The notes under the pieces are model-generated. The model did not search any database. It was not told the DNA's origin and saw only the letters and a list, made by a program, of their open reading frames with translations. 64,000 bases of DNA. Source: Amoebidium appalachense (taxonomy: Eukaryota > Ichthyosporea). The stretch lies in the NCBI GenBank assembly GCA_963693365.1, contig CAVNZM010000007.1:7192001-7256000 (forward strand). The letters run 5' to 3'. How positions within the stretch are numbered: position 1 is the first letter of the stretch; each line of letters starts with the position of its first letter. The position numbers and the translations under genes are program-made. This document shows positions 1-25,821 of the stretch, in pieces.

Positions 1-326
1 AAAGAACTGCCGGGTCGCAAATCGCACGCACCGGTGGACCGGGATAATGTGTACGATTTAGCATGCTTTGGCGGTCCGGGCCAGAGATCGCCAAGACTGC
101 GGCCGCACCAAGTCACCCTGCCACTCGGAACAGCTGCCGGGAACCGATAAAGGAGACTTGAAACGGTCACAAAAACATTAGCCGCTCAATGGTAACTTTT
201 TCATATGGAGTGAAATATAAGGCCACAAGGAGTGAAGCATACGGCCACAGGTGGTGATTTACAGTATAACACGCGGGTACACAATTATGGTGTCATATTA
301 GATGGTTATCATGGTACGACTACAAA
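1..326. other. Upstream flank of the CENP-B-like gene
   Basis: No coding signal is visible. Around 207-251 a short imperfect tandem repeat (GGAGTGAA followed by GGCCACA, twice) lies about 100 bases before the start codon at 327. Its role is unknown. The region probably holds the promoter of the following gene, but I see no clear TATA box. Confidence 0.4.
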
Positions 327-2042
327 ATGGCTCGCCCCACAAACACAGATTCCGACCTCAGAGACATGGGTCTTCCCCAGCCCCAACTCCCCCTCCTAGC
401 ACACTCACGCCCCAAGATGAAGAAAAAAACACTTAGTGTAGCACAAAAGAAACGCATATTGCAATACAGAGAAGAAAACCCAACTGCCTCTTATAAGGCC
501 ATAGGTGAACTCTTTGGCGAAGAGTTTGGTGTCGGGTTTCTTCCCAAGTCTACCCTTCAAGGAATTCTGCACAAACAAGCAGAAAAGATATCCGTTTTGA
601 ACTCTTCCGACCCGATTAGCGGGCGGGAAATATACCGGGTGAGAGAGCGCAAAAACCCGCGGTTAGAGGAGGCTTTACTCGTGTGGTATCGCCATATGGA
701 AGCACGGATAATGCGAAATGAACCGGATTCCTACGTGAGCGACTCCGCCATTTTGGAAAAAGCAAAGGAACTAGGAGCAAGTTTGGGTGTTTCGGAGACG
801 TTCACGTTTTCCGCCTCCTGGCTGTGCTCTTTTAAGCAACGCCACCGCATACGTTTGCGTGAACTAAACCAACACATCTTCCCACCACTTCCGCGCCGAC
901 AAGCAACAGCGGAGCCTACTCGCGAGGACATCACAATCCTTCTGTCAAACTTTCAGCCGTGCGATGTTTTCTGTTTCGAGGAGTCCGAACTTCTTTTCAA
1001 CTATGATTTTCGCCCGCAAGCTTTGCAGCCTCTCCGATTTCCAGATGAAGCCCTAAACGTGGACACGCGTCGGGTTACCCTCGGGTTCATATGCAACGCG
1101 GTCGGAACGGAAAAACAAAAGCTCGTGCTCATTGGGCACAGCAAGAGGCCCGCATCGTTCGGAAAGGAGTTCAAGGTGGATGACTATGTGGATTACTACT
1201 TCAACGGTATGGGATGGATGCGCACGGGGATTTTCCGCGAGCAAGTCCGAAAATTGAACAGGTACCTGCGGGACAGACAGCGAAGGGGGGTCCTATTGTG
1301 TGACCGGGGGAGCACGTATGACTTGGCGGGGATTCAACTCGACTCCCTCATGGTTCAATTCCTACCGGGAAACGAAACAAACGACCGTCCATTTGCACAT
1401 GGCATCCTCGCGAACTTCAAAGCGAAATTTCGTTGTTTGCAGCTGAAACGACTGGTGGACGCAGCCGACGACGGGCTTTCCATGAGCGATGTTCCAACCA
1501 CCATGAAAGATGCGGTGGTGTGGTCGTGGCGAGCATGGGAGAGCATCACCCCTGCAACCATCCAGGCGGGGTGGGCTTGGTCGAAGTGGGTAGCCCCCCC
1601 AGACGGGACGGCTTTGGGCCCTGCGGATACGGGCGACTTGATTGAAATGGAGAAATGGCTGGGGTTTTTGGCGAATACAACCCCCGCCTTTCTTGGATTT
1701 CCGTCACTTCATGTGATGTCCGTGGAGGAGCTCAAGCAGATGGACGCCCAGAGGCCGAACAGTAATAGGGATGTGACAGATGACCAGATCGTGCAATTGG
1801 TGAGGGGGGTAACACCACCGGAGAATGAGCAGGAACCGAACTTGCGCAAGATTGCGCCATCGGAGGCGCGGGGCGCCTTGGAGGTTTTGAAGGTGTTTTT
1901 CGAGCAGCAGGGGGGGTCTGTGAATGCGCTTGGGAGGATTATGTCGTTGGAGGATGACATAAGGCAGGTGACGCCGCATGGGCAGGGCAACGTGCATGGT
2001 GAGGGAGGGGAGCAGGCAATGGCGTGGGAGCTACCAGAATAG
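327..2042 (+). CDS. CENP-B/pogo-like DDE transposase-derived protein, probably inactive
   Basis: A 571-residue single-exon gene. Residues about 36-88 form a Psq/CENP-B N-terminal helix-turn-helix and 107-180 a Tc5/CENP-B-type second DNA-binding domain (SASWLCSFKQRH). Residues about 205-400 are a DDE_1-type domain. Of the expected catalytic acids, the first position reads CFEES (E218 where NVDET-type proteins have D), the second is kept (LLCDRGS, D326), and the third, normally in QPLDQG, reads RPFAHG. This suggests a domesticated DNA-binding protein or a decayed transposase that kept an intact frame. The start ATG has a good context (AAAATGG). A poly(G) run follows the stop by about 15 bases. 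No flanking terminal inverted repeats were recognised. The family call is firm; the loss of catalysis is inferred from hand alignment of motifs. Confidence 0.8.
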   Translation: MARPTNTDSDLRDMGLPQPQLPLLAHSRPKMKKKTLSVAQKKRILQYREENPTASYKAIGELFGEEFGVGFLPKSTLQGILHKQAEKISVLNSSDPISGREIYRVRERKNPRLEEALLVWYRHMEARIMRNEPDSYVSDSAILEKAKELGASLGVSETFTFSASWLCSFKQRHRIRLRELNQHIFPPLPRRQATAEPTREDITILLSNFQPCDVFCFEESELLFNYDFRPQALQPLRFPDEALNVDTRRVTLGFICNAVGTEKQKLVLIGHSKRPASFGKEFKVDDYVDYYFNGMGWMRTGIFREQVRKLNRYLRDRQRRGVLLCDRGSTYDLAGIQLDSLMVQFLPGNETNDRPFAHGILANFKAKFRCLQLKRLVDAADDGLSMSDVPTTMKDAVVWSWRAWESITPATIQAGWAWSKWVAPPDGTALGPADTGDLIEMEKWLGFLANTTPAFLGFPSLHVMSVEELKQMDAQRPNSNRDVTDDQIVQLVRGVTPPENEQEPNLRKIAPSEARGALEVLKVFFEQQGGSVNALGRIMSLEDDIRQVTPHGQGNVHGEGGEQAMAWELPE

Positions 2043-2909
2043 GGTAGGGGGGAAGGGGGGGGGGGGGGGGGGGGGGAGAAAGGGGAGAGTATGGTGTGTA
2101 GGGGTGTATTTTTACATGTTCTCATTTGTTTTCGTAATGTTTGTACAGTTATTTTGGACTCCTTTCATTGTGTGGTTGCTTAGACTTTTTTTGGGGGGGG
2201 GGGGGGAGAAATACACGGGGGAGGAGGGGGACGTACGCAGACTGCTGGTACATAAAGTTGTGGTGAGTAAAGAACTGGTACGATTCGAGATCTGTTATTG
2301 AGATATCCCGGGATAGTGTATTTTTTTTGATGTTTCGAATTTAATTGGCCGGCTGTTCTAGGGGTGCTGAATGTGTGTGGGTAGGCGTGGGGGCTACAAG
2401 AGGGGAAGGGATGGGTGGGTGGGGGGGAGGGGGGGGGGGGGGTTCCAACGGCAAATGTCTCCGGTAATTTTGCGATTGCAACATGATTTGTGAATTGTAG
2501 TAAATCTAATGCTAACAGACGCAGAAAACATCACGATGATTGGTGTGTGGTCACGGTGTGGTGGGTAGGGATTTTGCACAAATTGATGTTTGGTTTAGAT
2601 ATGAACGACCCGTTTATGCTTCACTTTGTGACGGGGTTTATGGGGTGTGCGAATGAAATTTCAGGGAATGTAATGACTTTAGGATGTTGTGTATATAGAA
2701 GAACTGGTCTCTAGATCTGGGCCAGTGTTTTGCATATCATGAATGAAGCTGTTACGCCACATTTTCCGTATGATAATGATTATATCGTATTGTTCTTGAA
2801 CGAAGCACAAATTTAAAGAATATTCACCATGAATGGTTGTGAAATACTCATAATCAGAATCGATTGCCTAATCACCCGTCACCTGTTTGCACTCGCATTC
2901 GCACACGTT

Positions 2910-2948
<39 letters not shown>

Positions 2949-3269
2949 CCTTTCTCCCCTCCCAACCCACCATAAAATAACAACTAAAGGGTGTGGGGAA
3001 GAAGGGGGTTGCAGTTGTGGGGGCAGGAGTTGGAGGGAGAGTGTCCATGAACTGGGAGTGAATTGTGCATGTGTGTGTGTGTATGTGGGGAGGGGGAGGG
3101 GGAAGGGGGAGGGGGGGAAGGGGGGTCCACTTCACTAAGCCGGGGTGGTTGGGTGGGGCGGAGGAGGAGGTTACAGTGGGCCCCGGGGATTCTCATCGAA
3201 AGATTCGGGGACTGGATTATAATTATACGTTAAAATTCCGGGGCCGGGGCCGGGTGCACGCGGCGGCGG

Positions 3270-3304
<35 letters not shown>

Positions 3305-4067
3305 ATTTATTGGCGGGCTGAAACAATTAACGGGATGCAAACAAGGGAGACTGGGTTGGGATCTCTCCTACTGCATTTGTATATATGTTCCAACTTTTCA
3401 GCACACACAGGGCATGACACGTCAATGTGTTGGTAGGTTTCGCAGAATGTTTTATTTGGTGCATTGCAATTGGTGTTAGCTTACCGACAATACATAATAT
3501 AGCATATCAGTTCGATTTGTTCTCTATATTTAAAATTTGCACTTTTACATTCTTTCAGCAAATAAGTGCTGGCCACAGTTCCGCAAGAAATGTTACATTT
3601 CATACGTATATCCACCTTCTTACCATCAAAAACCGTTACATACAATTCATACATACGCCTTGGTACCATCAAAACATACGACCATCATAAACTGTTACAA
3701 TTCATACATACACCTTAGTACCATCAAGAAATACGAAAGTCCTTCAGTGGTTCCGTGATCTACGCAGCCTTAGGGCCTATCAACGTCAAAACAATCCAAA
3801 CTGTACTTACACAAAACATCAATCCGAATCAATCTCACTTAAAAAAACACAACCATATTTGCCGATATAGTATACCAGCACTAGTCGTTACACAAACTAC
3901 CATTCTCGAGGCATTCATAATTTCAAGAGGTGACCTGGACCCAGAGCTTTTTACTTCAAGTTTTATGTCACTAAATAATTTTTCAGTTATTTTAGCTCTT
4001 AATCAACATGCGCAATAGGATCAAATGGCATTTCACATCACCATCAGCCAATTTTCAAAAGCCCCCC

Positions 4068-4121
<54 letters not shown>

Positions 4122-4157
4122 AAGGGAGGGGGGAGTGGGGAAAAAAAAAAAAAGGAG

Positions 4158-4201
<44 letters not shown>

Positions 4202-4295
4202 CAAAAACAAACAAGAAAGGAAAACAAGGCAACAGGAAGTCTTGAAACGAAGGAAAGACATACGAAAACGCTAGCGTGCCTCTGCCTAACAATTT

Positions 4296-4336
<41 letters not shown>

Positions 4337-4427
4337 AAAACAAACAAACAAAAAAAAAACAAAAAACCAAAAAAAACACACACACACACACACACACACC
4401 TACAAACACACACACACTCCATCTATA
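2043..4427. other. Intergenic spacer rich in homopolymers
   Basis: Contains long G runs (about 2056-2076, 3267-3303), C runs (about 2911-2947, 4063-4088, 4303-4326) and A runs (about 4089-4199, 4327-4340), plus a short CA repeat at 4377-4400. No conserved protein is visible on either strand. It lies between two convergent genes and should hold both 3' ends. I could not identify a poly(A) signal with confidence. Confidence 0.6.
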
Positions 4428-18751
<14,324 letters not shown>

Positions 18752-19710
18752 AATGAAGAGGTAGCACCCCGCCTGGTGGTTTTCTAGTTCCCATTAACGT
18801 GTTCAAACATAGTGAAAAGCCGAAGCCTGTTTTTGGTGTGCGTGCGCCCGTGTGTGTCTCAGTCTGCATGTGTGAAGTTTGAAAATACAGCAGCTGTTTG
18901 CGCTATCCTGCAATTCGAGTTGTGGGGGCTCTTGGGTAATGTGGAGCCGACAAAGTGGGGGTTCTTTATCGACAATTTGAAGGGTGCGTAAGCAGCCAAT
19001 CAGTTATTAGTGGAACATGTCGCTCCATAAATACGAAAATTGCCCAAAATTGGGCCCGGGTAACACACACACATCGCCCGTGGCGTCGTGACCACGGAGA
19101 AACGCAGAAAATGAAAAGGTGGAGATATTCAGACACCTTTCCACCTATTCTGAATTTCTTCTAGTTGCTGGTACAGTTTATAGTCATTGAAAACCCGGAG
19201 AAAACCCGGGGGAGTGATCACAGGCCTATCATCTCAGGCCTCATATATTTATGATCACAGATATTCATGTCATACGTATGTACATACACATATGTACACA
19301 TGCAAACGGGCACCATATACATATTGATACGTAAATACGTGAGGGCGCATTAGCACGTGCACACGTGCTAAGTGGCTCACGGCACATATGATATCGATAT
19401 TGCGAAATAAATACATGCAGTGATTGGCTTGTACGTCATTTGCCAGCACGTTTTGTGCAACAAGGAGTGCAAATTTAAACGGCGAAGTTCTTCAGCACAT
19501 GTACATGTGCACACACATTCTGGTGCATTGCTGTGATATTATGATGAAAGGACTACTCAGTTTGTGCCTACGCGGCAGGATAGAAGATCTTTAAAAAAAA
19601 AAAGAGCTTGAGTAGGACTAGCGATTGGGGATCGGTAGGTTATGCACTGAGACAACGTTCAAAACGGGAGCAATAGTGATCATGATGAATTTTGTACAAG
19701 CGTGCTCACA

Positions 19711-19721
19711 CACGTGACGTC
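19711..19721. promoter_or_regulatory. CACGTGACGTC combined E-box/CRE-like site
   Basis: The palindrome CACGTG overlaps TGACGTC. It lies about 380 bases upstream of the TATA box. Such sequences bind bHLH and bZIP factors in animals, plants and fungi. Use here is inferred. Confidence 0.4.
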
Positions 19722-19740
19722 GGCGAGTGGTCCACAAAGC

Positions 19741-19942
19741 ATTTGCACGCCTCTGCCTTGCAGTTTCACGTGACCAGCTCCAGAGCTGCTGCTGCATGCT
19801 AAATTAGGTATCGATATCTTGCTGCTTCGGTGAACGATCCAGAGAGCATTCACAATTTGCACGCCTCTGCCCTGCAGTTTCACGTGACCATGCAGTGATG
19901 GCTTCTGCTGCTACATGCCAAATTAGGCATATTGCTGCTTCT
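19741..19942. repeat. Duplicated ~90-bp promoter module with TCACGTGACC
   Basis: Two diverged copies at about 19741-19828 and 19855-19942. Both run TTTGCACGCCTCTGCC, then GCAGTTTCACGTGACC, then GCTGCTRCATGC, AAATTAGG and TTGCTGCTTC. CACGTG is at 19767-19772 and 19881-19886. A third partial copy (TTTGCACGCC plus TTTCACATG) lies at 20042-20060, just before the TATA box. Position and repetition suggest a cis-regulatory array for the gene at 20462. Confidence 0.65.
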
Positions 19943-20090
19943 AGAATGCCACGCAGAGATGGGCAAAACGCTGGCTACAAGAAAAGTTTGTGAAGAACTA
20001 GAGATTTGATATGTGATACCTGTGACCATCAACAATGTCATTTTGCACGCCTTTTCACATGCCTAAAATGGGTTATTGCCAGCTCTGGCG

Positions 20091-20099
20091 TATATAAAG
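20091..20099 (+). promoter_or_regulatory. TATA box of the mucin-like gene
   Basis: TATATAAAG, a near-ideal TATA element. Transcription would be expected to start about 25-35 bases downstream, around 20120-20135, leaving a leader of about 330 bases before the ATG at 20462. Confidence 0.7.
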
Positions 20100-20461
20100 G
20101 GCACCAAAAAGACATAGCCTCACAACCTAGCTCGTGTTTTCTCTAACTCTCTCAGAAAAAGGCGACCAAGTAGTCGTTCAACCTGCACAAACCGTTGCAG
20201 TTTGTATCTCACCATCACCTTGAGGCATAGTCACTCGGTAACTTACACTTTACAGGTAGCCTCTTCCTCTGTCGTCATGATATTTAGATTATAAAGCAGG
20301 AGCGAAGCCGTTACGAAGATTTAGCTTGGCAGAATTGCTGTTAGCTTGCTTCTGGCTGTCGTCTAGGGGCACACAAGCATACTAACAGATATCAACACCT
20401 TTTTCGTGGTCTCCAGCAGTACTTACGTCTTTGTGTAAGGGCTTTCTAGTGATAACTAAAA

Positions 20462-21232
20462 ATGGCGTGTGTTCCTGTTTTCTATGCTGTTGTTGTCCTC
20501 ATGGTTTCTGGTCAGCTGTTGGGGGCGCCAACTTCGTCGGTCAAGAGACACAGCACCTCAGTAACAGCAGCAACTAGCTCCCCAGAAACTGTGCCCGCTA
20601 CCACAAATGTATACGACACACCACCGGTAACAACTCAAGCTACTCAAGCAGCCACAGCTACGACAACCATCCAGCAACAAACGGTTGGCACGCTGCCAGC
20701 AACAAGCACCATGGCTGCAACAACTGATATAGCAACAACGGAATGGGCAACAACTCATATTGAAACCAAAGCTGGTGCCGAGATCTGGCAAGCAGCAGCG
20801 CCTGCCGCTACAACTGTCGAGGATATCAGTGGTTTGAGTTTGGCATCCTTCATTTCAAGGTCCCGTCGAGCTCTTCGCGCCAGAGCCATCGCTGACGTCG
20901 ACTACGATAGTACTTCCACGATGGGCCCAGCAACTACGTCGGAGGTAGCCACAACTTTTGGTCTAGGCGTAGAAACAGTCTTGCTGACAAACGTTGCGTC
21001 CACTGAGGCTGTCACTCTCCTTGCAATGACTACAGGAGCCGAAACAGCAACTATCCCCGCCACCGAATATGCCACTGGTGCGGTTGTGTCTGCAGAAACA
21101 TCGTTTTCTGATTATGGTGCCACAACAGCCATCGCTGCATCTACTGCTGCAGCAACAGGGGTTGAAACATCCACGGCAGCAGCAACGCAAAACATGGAAA
21201 CAGCCGCCTGGCCATGGTTAAACTTTAAGTGA
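20462..21232 (+). CDS. Secreted Thr/Ala-rich mucin-like protein
   Basis: A 256-residue single-exon open frame starting AAAAATGG behind a TATA promoter. Residues 1-20 form a signal peptide with a long hydrophobic core and likely cleavage after LLG, before APTSS. The rest is dominated by Thr, Ala, Ser and Val in irregular ATT/TTA-type repeats that would carry dense O-glycosylation. The only cysteine (C3) is in the signal peptide, so there are no disulfides. A basic cluster at 133-141 (SRSRRALRAR) fits a furin-type R-x-R-R cut that would split the chain in two; KR at 28-29 is another basic pair. The C-terminus WPWLNFK is aromatic. No transmembrane segment or GPI signal is evident. No conserved domain is recognised; the role (cell coat, mucus or matrix) is inferred from composition only. 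Confidence 0.65.
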   Translation: MACVPVFYAVVVLMVSGQLLGAPTSSVKRHSTSVTAATSSPETVPATTNVYDTPPVTTQATQAATATTTIQQQTVGTLPATSTMAATTDIATTEWATTHIETKAGAEIWQAAAPAATTVEDISGLSLASFISRSRRALRARAIADVDYDSTSTMGPATTSEVATTFGLGVETVLLTNVASTEAVTLLAMTTGAETATIPATEYATGAVVSAETSFSDYGATTAIAASTAAATGVETSTAAATQNMETAAWPWLNFK

Positions 21233-21784
21233 CGTCTTTCATAGTAGTTATAGTAGATGCTTCGACTACTATAGTAGATGCTTCGTTGTGCTTCTGTTTG
21301 ACGAGACTGTAGTACTATGATCCCAATGATTTGCGCACTCTGTGGTAGAGCTTTACTGTTAGAAGGATTGACAAGAGAAAGTTCAGTATGAAAGTCGTAA
21401 AAACCTTGCCTCTGAACTAGTATTATTGTATATGTGGCCTCGTGTTCCGGAATGCTAGGACTGCCCTCAAGGTTCACGGGCACTAGTACGGACACACTGT
21501 CACTTGCTCTGTACAGCGTAGCACAGTACTTCTCCCAGCTTCATGGCTTTACCACAGAGTAACCCCCAGTATTTACTGCACGCGTACGGTTGTATGCCAA
21601 GCCGAATTCATGATGTACAGGGCAGTGCCTTATGGAATACTGATATGCCACACAATGAACAATGATTGATCATCACTAATCCGAGTCACATGCCAGTTGC
21701 CCAGTGTTTTTAATATCCTCTCCCTCCCTCCCCCCTCCCCCTCGCCCGGGCCCCTTGAGCCACAACCACCACCCTCTGACACAA

Positions 21785-21816
<32 letters not shown>

Positions 21817-21823
21817 ACACACT

Positions 21824-21863
<40 letters not shown>

Positions 21864-22207
21864 GTCGCACGCACTCGCACAACACACACACACACACATT
21901 TTCACACACACACACTCTCTCTCTGCTAGCTACATGCGCGCGCAGCCCCCCCGCAACCCGAGACCGACCCAGGAGTGACGTCGACTGGCCATGGCATGAT
22001 GCATGGGCCACAGCTTTCAAATTAAATATCATGAAAAGAAGAAGCAACACTATGCACATCAAGGCTTTCTGAACTTCATAATGGGAGGCCTTCAAGTATG
22101 TATATGTATGTACTTTGAAAGCATGTGCATTATTAATGGCTCATTGTGTATATGATCTGAAGGCATTCTACCACAACCGCGAGCCCCCTTAGAGCCCTCC
22201 CCCCCCC

Positions 22208-22257
<50 letters not shown>

Positions 22258-22264
22258 ACGCACG

Positions 22265-22326
<62 letters not shown>

Positions 22327-22491
22327 ATCACCGTCACACACACGCGTGCACACACGCACACACACACACGTGTACACTTGGCGGACGCGTGTCCACACGT
22401 GGCACACACACGTGAAAAACGTACGCACACGCACGTACACATACATACACGCACGAAATTCACATACATGCATCCGTGATACACGCGTGCG

Positions 22492-22526
<35 letters not shown>

Positions 22527-22746
22527 GTACACATTCAAGCACGAACACAAATACACACATACGCACACACACGCACATACCCACGCAAACCGTGCCGGGA
22601 ACTGAGTGAGTGGGGGCCCGGGGGGATTGCATGCCTGGGGAGTTGCCTGGGGTGGGGTGGCCATAGAAAAACTTTGAATTCGAACGGGTAGCTATCCAGG
22701 TGTAATACCATTACTATTGTGGTCTACCTTGCCATGTGCGCGGACC

Positions 22747-22778
<32 letters not shown>

Positions 22779-23250
22779 TCACATTCCTATCTCCCTGCAG
22801 ACACGCTCCTGCCACACACACACCATGAACGGTATGATGTAACATGGCCTACACGTGCACGTGTACTTATACACAAACACGCGCGCATGTACACACAAAC
22901 ACAAGAACACACACACATATATCTAAGGTATATATGCTGCACATGTACGCACACAGCACACCCTCACACGCACACGCCGCGTGACAGCTCGCACACACAC
23001 GCACACGCACACACGCACACACGCACACACGTATACTCACACATACCCACACGCACTCGTGAACGCACACACACACATGCGCACACACGCACACACGTGC
23101 ACACACACGCACACGTACACACCGGTAACACGGGACGGGGGGACACACATCGTGCACACCGCCTCAGCCTGTACATGTCACTCAGGCTGCCCGACGCAGC
23201 TGACTGCCGCTTCTGGTATGATACTGCCGCTAACCTTGTGTAACGTGTTA
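21233..23250. other. Spacer between the mucin-like gene and the LINE copy
   Basis: Holds the 3' end of the mucin-like gene (no clear AATAAA seen), CA microsatellites (21782-21860, 22261-22322, 22500-22526), a poly(C)/poly(A) run at 22198-22257, a poly(G) run at 22748-22775, and long degenerate CA-rich stretches with CG steps (22330-23140). No gene is recognised. Confidence 0.5.
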
Positions 23251-23494
23251 GGGGTTTACGCTGTTTACTCGAGGCAAAGAGAGACCAGTCTCAGGTATGG
23301 GGGGTTTTTTGCTCGGAATATCCCCTCAGCGGTATATCATGATCAAGTACATAGATGTCGGGTGATGATTATATATCAGGGTTTACTTTCTCTACGAGGC
23401 ACCATAAAGACTAAGAAAACCAATTAGTTGGGTTCCCCCCTTTTTTTTTTTTTTTTTTTTTTTTCGGGCTCCCCTGGGACACTCGGTATCAGCT

Positions 23495-23580
<86 letters not shown>

Positions 23581-24820
23581 TGTGTGTGTGTGTGCTAGAA
23601 TTTTGTAATCATTGTGTTTCTTAAGCCAATCAATACATCTAATAAACAGGTCACTCAAGACGTGTGTTTAGTATAAAATCAAGGATGTTGTAATTTTCAG
23701 GTAGGCTATCTTTCTGGGTGTCTGTTGTGAATGTGTCGTGTGTGTGTTGCGGTATTATGTGGTCTATCAAAATACTTTTGGTGATACATGATCGTTTAAA
23801 CTGGTGTGTGTGTGTGTTGTTTGGGCATGTAAACGATGCCACCTTACTGTATACTTATTAGATCTCCACTGTATAGCTGGCACGCACTGACGTTACCTGG
23901 GCTGCTATGAACTTGCCGTTCGCCTCACACCCTTACACTCTCGCGACCGCGTGCATGCTTTCTCTCGCGGCGGCTCTACGGTCCCGAGAGTCCAGTGTTC
24001 GCTGTGTGTGTAAGGAAAAATACGAGTCACCTCAGTAGGTGACAGACTGTATAGCACGTGTACACTGTAAAAGCGTGGTAAGTGATCAATAATACCATCA
24101 GCTCGAGAAAGACCAGTTCTACAGGAAGGTAATATGTATTTAGGTGTTATACATTTGTGAGTGCCATATTTGGCAATATGGTTAAGGCAGTCATTATATA
24201 TAAAACGAGACACACGGCTTAGTTTTTCAAGGTGTCTGCTTTCATCGGGTCTAGTGTCGTGTGGTATCTTCTTCCATTTGTTATATTGTGTAATTATTTT
24301 GTGATTATGTACATGTCCAATAAGTAAGTGGCAGCCAAAGTCACACGCACACTTTTGCGGGGTTTAGTTGTATTGTGCCCGGGGAAGAGGGAGAGAGGGA
24401 GGGAAGGAAAGAGGGGAGAGGTGAGGAGGGGACAGGTCGGATATAGAAGAGAGGGTGGAGGGCAGATAATTCTTTAAGCGGCTTATATATGTGCTTATTG
24501 AATTTCAGCGTGAGATGGGATACTCTAGCAGCTATTGGGACCAGACAACCATATATATATCGAGAGCGTTACAGGCCCAGGTTTACAACAGTTGTTAGAT
24601 AGAAAGGAGGCAATGTCTACTTCAAGGAAATTTGCCAAGGGTTTAAGGGGCCCTTAAGCGCTCTAGTTCTCTCTTTCTTGATCCAAGCGGCGAGCAGGGG
24701 TAAACCATATACACATGCCGGGAAGACAAAAGTGCGAATAAATGTAAGTCTATTAGAAGGATGGAGGGCTGTGTCTTTAAAAATATTAGCCGAGAAGAAA
24801 GCTACAATTACGAGCCTTTT
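23251..24820 (-). mobile_element. 5'-truncated LINE copy (decayed)
   Basis: Minus-strand copy of the C-terminal end of the same reverse transcriptase encoded at 60755-63556, with its 3' tail. Recognisable pieces include FFSANIFKDTALHPS, FPACVYGLPLLAAWIKKERTRAL, HIAKYGTHKCITPKYILPSCRTGL and NYNILDFILNTR. The frame is broken by stops and frameshifts and by a 170-bp insertion. The 3' end has the same order as the other copy: (CA)n, a GATACCGAGTGTCCC block, an A tract (T tract on + at 23439-23464) and a tail of about 190 bases ending at 23251. The 5' break is near 24820. Confidence 0.85.
23877..24046. mobile_element. 170-bp non-autonomous DNA transposon nested in the LINE
   Basis: The insert interrupts LINE sequence that is continuous in the other copy (near 63270-63290), giving a natural empty site. 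It is flanked by the 8-bp direct repeat CTGTATAG (23869-23876 and 24047-24054). Its ends form imperfect inverted repeats: CTGGCACGCACTGACGTTAC on the left, and CTGTCACCTACTGAGGTGAC from the right read inward. The short length, no coding capacity and an 8-bp target duplication fit a MITE of hAT- or P-like type. The superfamily is not certain. Confidence 0.75.
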
Positions 24821-25821
24821 CAACCATCACCAGGAATCGCCAGATTTCTGGTATTTATACCGTCAGAGTGCATATGAAAGTTGCGTCATCGCCATGACGT
24901 CATCCCTGCCTGCTGGTGACGCACAGCCTGTTGGCAAGGTACAACGGAATGCCAGGAAATCTTTGCCAAATCCACCTAATACCCATGAAAGTATGTTCGG
25001 CTGGGTTACAACCAAAAAAGTTATCTAAGCAGGAAGTGTATTGTTTCGGAATGTTTGCATATTGTTGCTCTTTGAGTTGTGACAAAAATGAAGTAGAATA
25101 AAAACATTTGGTCCCAGGAATCTAATTAATCTTTTGCGTTTTTCATTTCGGATGAAGACTTTTTTTGGCGCCTTATAAAATGAAGACTCGTTTTCGGTGC
25201 CTTGTAAAACCCCTAAATTTTGGTCTACGGAGACGGACAGTTGTTAAATATTAGTTGTGCTTTCCTGTGTTTTGATTCGATTTCATTAGCCCTTCAAGAG
25301 CTAGCCGGTGTTGTATCCCCTCTGCACTGGGTCCTCTAATGATATGCAAACGTTTTGATAAAAAATGAGGACGCTAAATGGCCAATCACAGCAGGAATCG
25401 TTTTTAAAGGTCTTGCCGATTTTGCTCATTAAATAAGCATTCCATTGTTGGTTGTAAACTTTATGAAAACTTATACCGAAATAATGAAATGTTGCACCCA
25501 TTTTTTAGTGATTCCCTCGCGGAACCGTCGGATGATCGCATATTCCGTTCCGCAATTTGGCGTCCCGACACGTCCCCTTCGCGTACGTGCGTCGCGGGTG
25601 CCTTTTGGGACAGTTTTTTACTAACAACACCCATACTTTTTGATTAATTCGGTTTTTGATACATGTATACAGCAACTATTTTTAGCTTTGATTTATTATG
25701 TGTATTTATTATGGTTTTTGTGGGCATACAGGCCCGAGCTGGTCAAATTCCGGAATTTGGGTCGGAGGGGTCTTGGTACCGGTGAATGAGGCCCTTTTTT
25801 TCAGTGCACTTCCGAAGCCTT
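24821..25821. other. Unique AT-richer spacer
   Basis: No microsatellites and no recognised genes. Contains a CRE-like ATGACGTCA near 24894-24902 and AATAAA at about 25098. Short open frames show no conserved motif. Confidence 0.5.

Larger units (their letters stand above)
18752..20461. other. Shared upstream region of TAF1B and the mucin-like gene
   Basis: The two genes are divergent, with start codons 1.7 kb apart. The left part (18752-19680) has no coding signal. The right part holds duplicated CACGTG modules, a TATA box and the 5' leader of the mucin-like gene. A possible leader intron runs from a CAG/GTAGCC donor near 20256 to an acceptor near 20420. This stretch is nearly free of microsatellites, unlike the introns. 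Confidence 0.6.

Noticed and set aside
19680-19883. 67-codon minus frame with an internal repeat
   Set aside because: The repeat is the duplicated promoter module. The frame is incidental.
20558-21190. Cys-rich minus-strand frames opposite the mucin-like gene
   Set aside because: The cysteines come from reading GCA/ACA-rich codons on the opposite strand. No start context or promoter.
22261-23140. CRISPR-like or satellite array
   Set aside because: The repeats are di- and tetranucleotide CA/CG tracts without spacers.
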